Source: Roseospirillum parvum (lineage in GTDB: Bacteria; Pseudomonadota; Alphaproteobacteria; Rhodospirillales; Rhodospirillaceae). From it: a DNA stretch of 64,000 nucleotides. The translations under genes and the position numbers were made by a program. Every line of letters begins with the position of its first letter. The stretch's first letter is position 1. The notes under the pieces were generated by a model. That model was given only the letters and a program-made list of their open reading frames with translations. It ran no database searches and was not told the origin of the DNA. Location of the stretch: contig NZ_FNCV01000001.1 in the NCBI RefSeq assembly GCF_900100455.1, positions 62,001 to 126,000 on the forward strand, in the 5' to 3' direction. Positions 63,611 to 64,000 of this stretch are shown piece by piece.

Positions 63611-64000
63611 GCGCCCCCGCCAAGGTCCCCGGCGGCAAGATCCGCAAGTTGCGCGATCTGGTCGATATCGCCGAGGCCGAGCGGGCGCGCGGCGGCCGGG
63701 TGGTGCTGGCCCACGGCACCTTCGATCTGCTGCACATCGGTCATCTGCGCTACCTGCGTCAGGCCCGCGCCCTGGGCACCCTGCTGATCGTCACCCTGAC
63801 CGCCGACAGCTACGTCAACCGGGGGCCGGGACGGCCGGTCTTCCCCGAGGACATGCGGGCCGAGATGCTGGCCGGGCTGGACTGCGTGGACCACGTGGCG
63901 GTGGTCCATGCCTCGCTGGCGGTGCCGGCCATCGAGGCGGTCAAGCCGGCCCTCTATGTCAAGGGGGCGGAGTATCGCGAGGCCGACAAGGACATCACCG
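63607..64000 (+). CDS. RfaE-C/TagD-like nucleotidyltransferase, N-terminal part
   Basis: The gene runs off the window; 131 residues are visible. The cytidylyltransferase fold shows VVLAHGTFDLLHIGHLRYL with the HxGH nucleotide site, and VKPALYVKGAEY downstream. This matches the adenylyltransferase domain of RfaE/HldE, which activates heptose phosphate, or a related glycerol-phosphate enzyme. A heptose-like product of the cluster is therefore possible. The C-terminus, and whether a kinase domain follows, cannot be seen. Confidence 0.87.
   Translation, partial: MSAPAKVPGGKIRKLRDLVDIAEAERARGGRVVLAHGTFDLLHIGHLRYLRQARALGTLLIVTLTADSYVNRGPGRPVFPEDMRAEMLAGLDCVDHVAVVHASLAVPAIEAVKPALYVKGAEYREADKDIT

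Overview
The window is high-GC DNA that reads as a chromosome segment of an alphaproteobacterium, most likely Rhodospirillales. The evidence is gene content: an hsp20-rpoH pair with alphaproteobacterial-type heat-shock signals, a TauE/TIGR02186/Usp/Nfu run, a 71-residue NDUFS6-like zinc-finger protein next to polA, and the conserved gpmI-envC-ctpA-divergent polysaccharide deacetylase order. No species is claimed. No rRNA, tRNA or CRISPR array was seen.

Layout. 1-2150: the end of an HDAC-family hydrolase, an exported protein and a photolyase, overlapping head to tail. 2690-9370 (minus): an aldehyde dehydrogenase, then a DeoR-type regulator with a complete sugar/polyol ABC importer and a perfect inverted-repeat operator at 9490-9520. 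9671-13230: an orphan membrane protein, then hsp20 with a ROSE-like RNA thermometer at its ribosome binding site, then rpoH. 13619-27182: CysQ, GST, TrkH, acetoacetyl-CoA synthetase, GhrA, the cell-envelope operon and a C26 peptidase. 27837-35122: ArfB, a DNA glycosylase, CysK, a mercaptopyruvate sulfurtransferase, PgeF, Prs and an oligopeptide-binding protein.

35262-38458 is a foreign, visibly AT-richer island. It carries one intact gene for a 710-residue STAND/NACHT-like NTPase. Around it lie decayed mobile DNA: two related IS5-type 3' ends pointing inward, a truncated transposase, and the tail of a large serine recombinase that lies antisense to the NTPase 3' end. This is the best candidate in the window for an undescribed (possibly defence) system.

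38501-46564: a succinate-semialdehyde-type dehydrogenase, a TelA-like protein, and a tandem pair of TauE/SafE exporters. Each exporter has its own promoter overlapping a SqrR/BigR-like operator. A TIGR02186 protein, a universal stress protein, an Nfu scaffold and a Bax-like glucosaminidase follow. 46770-51863: a lipoprotein hydrolase, an ABC ATPase, a zinc-finger protein and DNA polymerase I. 51966-64000 is a surface-glycan locus: a carbamoyltransferase, then a minus-strand operon (split transketolase, sulfotransferase stump, glycosyltransferase/Stf0-sulfotransferase fusion, GT2), divergent from a plus-strand operon (radical SAM/SPASM, RmlD-like reductase, C-methyltransferase, epimerase, RfaE-C-like nucleotidyltransferase).

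The intergenic DNA is notable. A modular G-rich repeat family fills several gaps. Two copies of a bipartite repeat sit between convergent genes, with conserved flanks but unrelated near-perfect or perfect palindromes at their centres.
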